A DNA stretch of 20,093 nt, taken from contig JAIVFI010000054.1 of NCBI GenBank assembly GCA_025558095.1, positions 1 to 20,093 of the forward strand, given 5' to 3'. Made by a program: the position numbers and the translations under genes. Below are positions 18,049 through 20,093 of the stretch, piece after piece. The stretch is from Hyaloraphidium curvatum (lineage: Eukaryota > Monoblepharomycota > Hyaloraphidiomycetes > Hyaloraphidiales > Hyaloraphidiaceae). Positions within the stretch are counted from its first letter, which is position 1. Each line of letters starts with the position of its first letter. The notes under the pieces are model-generated. The model was not told the DNA's origin. It saw only the letters and a program-made list of their open reading frames with translations, and searched no databases.

Positions 18049-18170
18049 GGCGCCGGCGGGTGTGAGCGGCGCGGGAGACAGGTGAGTTGTGGCAAAGGAC
18101 CCCGAGACGGCCGCCACACATATGCGCGCATTCGATCGACCCATGAATCTTCTGCAATAAAGTCGGATCA

Positions 18171-19353
18171 CTACAGTTTGACTTCCGGCCTCTTCCAAAC
18201 GACGGGATGATCCGGATGTCCGACTAGCTTGTCGCCGTTGGTGAGCCCCTGGCTCCACAGATCGACCACGGGCCAACCCCATTCCCGTCCGGGCTGATCG
18301 AGGAACGCGTGGTCATCACCAACGAAACGGAACGCCCAAGCACGCCTCCTCGTTCCCATCCTCAGGTTCCCCTTCGATCCGTGAACCGTCATGGCGTTGA
18401 ACACGATCATGTCCCCCGGCTCCATGTCCCACGCGAGGAACTCGTGTTCTCCGGCGGCCTTTGCAGCGTCCATGTCGGGGAGAACGGGAAGGTTGGCGCC
18501 CCGGTACAACGCGTTGCCGGGTTGGAACTTGATCGCATTGAACTCCCGCCATCGGTGCGATCCGCGGACGTACTCGACTGCCATGGGGACGCTGGTGAGC
18601 TCGACAGACATGATGTTGGCCAGCCAAGATGGTCGCCCCACCGCACGTAGCCTTGTCAATCGGATCGAGGGGAACCCAGAAGGAGCACACTTGGTCTCCG
18701 CCCACAGCCCTAACGTGGCAAGCCATCACGTTAGCAAGGTAGTAGGATATGGCGGACATCTTGACCGCACCAGTACGGTCTGTCTTGGTGAAAAGGCGTC
18801 GAGTCCTCCGTCTTCGGTTCCTTGACCTATCGCAGGCTCAACTCGAGCACACGTGCCGCACACGACGGCACTCACGAATAGCTGATCGTAGAGAAAACAC
18901 GCGTACGAGCTGCCATGAGCTCCGCCGCGATCTGCCCCATGGGCCCGTCCCTGATCCAAGGCATGACCTGCGGCACGAGTCGTCTCCAGACGTCCAGTTC
19001 CTGGTAGAACCGCCCGGGTTTCCCGGCGGGCGTGTAGGTGGCGCCGAGTTTGGCTGCACGCCGGAGGAGAAGTCCCGTCAAAGGGCTGTTGGGTCCCGGA
19101 ACGCGTCCTGTCTCCCACCGTCGCCGCACGTCTCGAGGACGTTCTCGACCAGAGCCCGGAGGTACGCCACCCATTCTTGCGACAGTACGCCGCGTAGGCA
19201 GACGACACCATCCTCCTGATAGCGCCGCCGGTCCTCCTCCGTGACCCTGACGCGCGAAGGCCCCGGAACCGGGGGAAGGGGCAAAGGGAGGGATGTCGTC
19301 GGTTTTACGGCACCGATACGGATGATCCGGTTGAAGGGCTTCGTCTGCTCCAT
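18171..19353 (-). CDS. phytanoyl-CoA dioxygenase-like Fe(II)/2-oxoglutarate oxygenase
   Basis: ATG 19353 starts MEQTKPFNRIIRIG. Exons are 18876-19353, 18771-18826, 18647-18709 and 18171-18591, with introns of 49, 61 and 55 bp (phases 0, 2, 2). The middle intron has a TGCTAAC branch site. Seen: TPFHQDRPYW (iron ligands HxD), VCSFWVPLDPIDKA, AVEYVRGSHRW, MTVHGSKGN (distal iron His) and RRAWAFRFVGDD (2-oxoglutarate Arg). The enzyme is typical of PhyH family hydroxylases; substrate is unknown. Exon 1 is 478 nt. Adding one base at each of two homopolymers (GGG 19091-19093, AAAA 18894-18897) makes it 480 nt and restores a continuous 339-residue protein. No stop lies inside the restored path. The gene lies tightly upstream of the monooxygenase in the same orientation. 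Confidence 0.88.
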
Positions 19354-19474
19354 TTCGGAGTATCGATTCGGAAGAGCCAAGGCGGGAATGGAAGCAGCGG
19401 ACGCCGGGGCGGCGAACCAAGGTCCGCGCGGCGAATAATCCGCAGGCTGCCTCTCATCGATTCTCCCACTCTCT

Positions 19475-20093
19475 TCACCCATCCGGGGCACAAAACTCCC
19501 CGTCGGAGCACCACTGCATCCACAGCGGCGCCGCCTCCACCCCCCACTGCACCATCCTCTCCCTCGCCGCGCTCATCGCCATCCTCGCCGCCCGCAGCTG
19601 CTCCCCCGTCGGCGCCGATCCCCCCCTGGCGCCTCTCGCCTGCCACCACCTTCCCGCGGCCCCGATCGCGCGGGGAAAGACGGTGGAGATGAGGTTACGG
19701 GGGTCGGTGGATTCGGCCCACATGGCCAACTCCCCACCAACCACCCTCCCGGCCCCGGCGCACCACCCGGCTCCGGGTCGTAGAGGTACGCGCTGACGGC
19801 CGTCAGCGGCGGGTCGCACCACGATTTGCGGCCGCCGTCGATCCAGTTGCCGTGTCCGCAGTCCAGGTAGTACTGGTTCGACGGGCTGGCGATGACCCCG
19901 TACCCCTGCGGACGAGGTCGGCGATGTTCCCGGCGTCGGACCAGACTGCAGCAGAGAGCCCGCGGGGGGCTGCAAGCCGTGGTGCGTCACGGCGTCTCCC
20001 ACTGCACGGAAGTGCGGTTCAGCGCGGCCAACTGTCGCAAAAGACGGGGTCGAAGAAGGCGTGCAGCATGTCGGCGGTGTAGCCGGGTATGAA
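19475..20093 (-). CDS. GH20 beta-N-acetylhexosaminidase, C-terminal part
   Basis: The 5' part lies beyond the right edge, so the catalytic Asp-Glu pair is not visible. Seen: TADMLHAFFDPV, LNRTSVQWE, VWSDAGNIADLV, GVIASPSNQYYLDCGHG, NWIDGGRKSWCDPP, GGELAMWAESTDPRNL, STVFPRAIGAAGRWW and the C-terminal RERMVQWGVEAAPLWMQWC. This is the end of a fungal-type GH20 enzyme, which removes terminal GlcNAc, for example from chitin oligomers. Apparent one-base losses occur at AAAA 20039-20042, CCCC 19903-19906 and CCC 19744-19746. A probable intron with off-by-one borders lies near 19955-19995. AAGRWW replaces the usual AERLW. The stop at 19475 is only about 120 bp upstream of the dioxygenase start. Confidence 0.82.
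   Translation of the reverse strand, partial: SYPATPPTCCTPSSTPSFATVGRAEPHFRAVGDAVTHHGLQPPAGSLLQSGPTPGTSPTSSAGVRGHRQPVEPVLPGLRTRQLDRRRPQIVVRPAADGRQRVPLRPGAGWCAGAGRVVGGELAMWAESTDPRNLISTVFPRAIGAAGRWWQARGARGGSAPTGEQLRAARMAMSAARERMVQWGVEAAPLWMQWCSDGEFCAPDG

Overview
The window looks like nuclear DNA of a GC-rich fungus, probably an early-diverging (chytrid-grade) lineage. The reasons are: short GT-AG spliceosomal introns, nearly all 49-79 bp with one of 114 bp and some with a recognisable CTAAC-like branch site; two secreted eight-cysteine proteins close to the fungus-specific CFEM pattern, with GPI-type tails; a Ser/Thr-repeat surface protein; and eukaryotic families (Sel1-TKL kinase, HHIP-like, GH20 hexosaminidase). 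The lineage is inference; I could not run a search.

Layout, left to right. 2-~3130 (+): 3' part of a multi-exon Ser/Thr-rich repeat protein with a SdrD/CNA-B-like beta-sandwich at the left edge and a Cys-rich C-terminal domain. 3242-3972 (-) and 4684-5453 (-): tandem paralogues of an eight-Cys, CFEM-like, GPI-anchored protein. 5994-~7946 (-): Sel1 repeats, coiled coil and protein kinase. 8086-10366 (-): HHIP-like glucose/sorbosone-dehydrogenase-type ectodomain with a membrane anchor. 11121-11941 (+): DUF1275/YoaK-like membrane protein. 12091-12701 (-): HR-like lesion-inducer/DoxX-clan membrane protein. 13011-~13920 (-): secreted protein with a 3D-type double-psi beta-barrel. 14947-15418 (+): small secreted Lys-rich protein. 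15595-18048 (-): flavin-dependent (Baeyer-Villiger-type) monooxygenase. 18171-19353 (-): phytanoyl-CoA dioxygenase-like enzyme. 19475-end (-): C-terminal part of a GH20 beta-hexosaminidase.

Half of the genes are predicted to be secreted or surface-exposed (repeat protein, CFEM-like pair, HHIP-like, 3D protein, Lys-rich protein, hexosaminidase), so the window reads as a cell-wall/surface-rich region. The monooxygenase and the PhyH-like dioxygenase are only about 120 bp apart in the same orientation and could act in one oxidative pathway, though nothing in the sequence proves it.

A striking property of the window is that many otherwise well-conserved reading frames jump by exactly one base, usually at a short homopolymer, with good protein similarity resuming in the new frame. 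The HHIP-like gene has about ten such jumps, while the kinase, one CFEM-like gene and the DoxX-clan gene have none. The simplest explanation is uncorrected single-base indels in the assembly; gene decay is the alternative for the HHIP-like gene. Coordinates given for frameshifted genes span the whole reconstructed locus. Exon boundaries come from reading splice sites and frame continuity by eye. I saw no tRNA, rRNA, CRISPR array or transposon.
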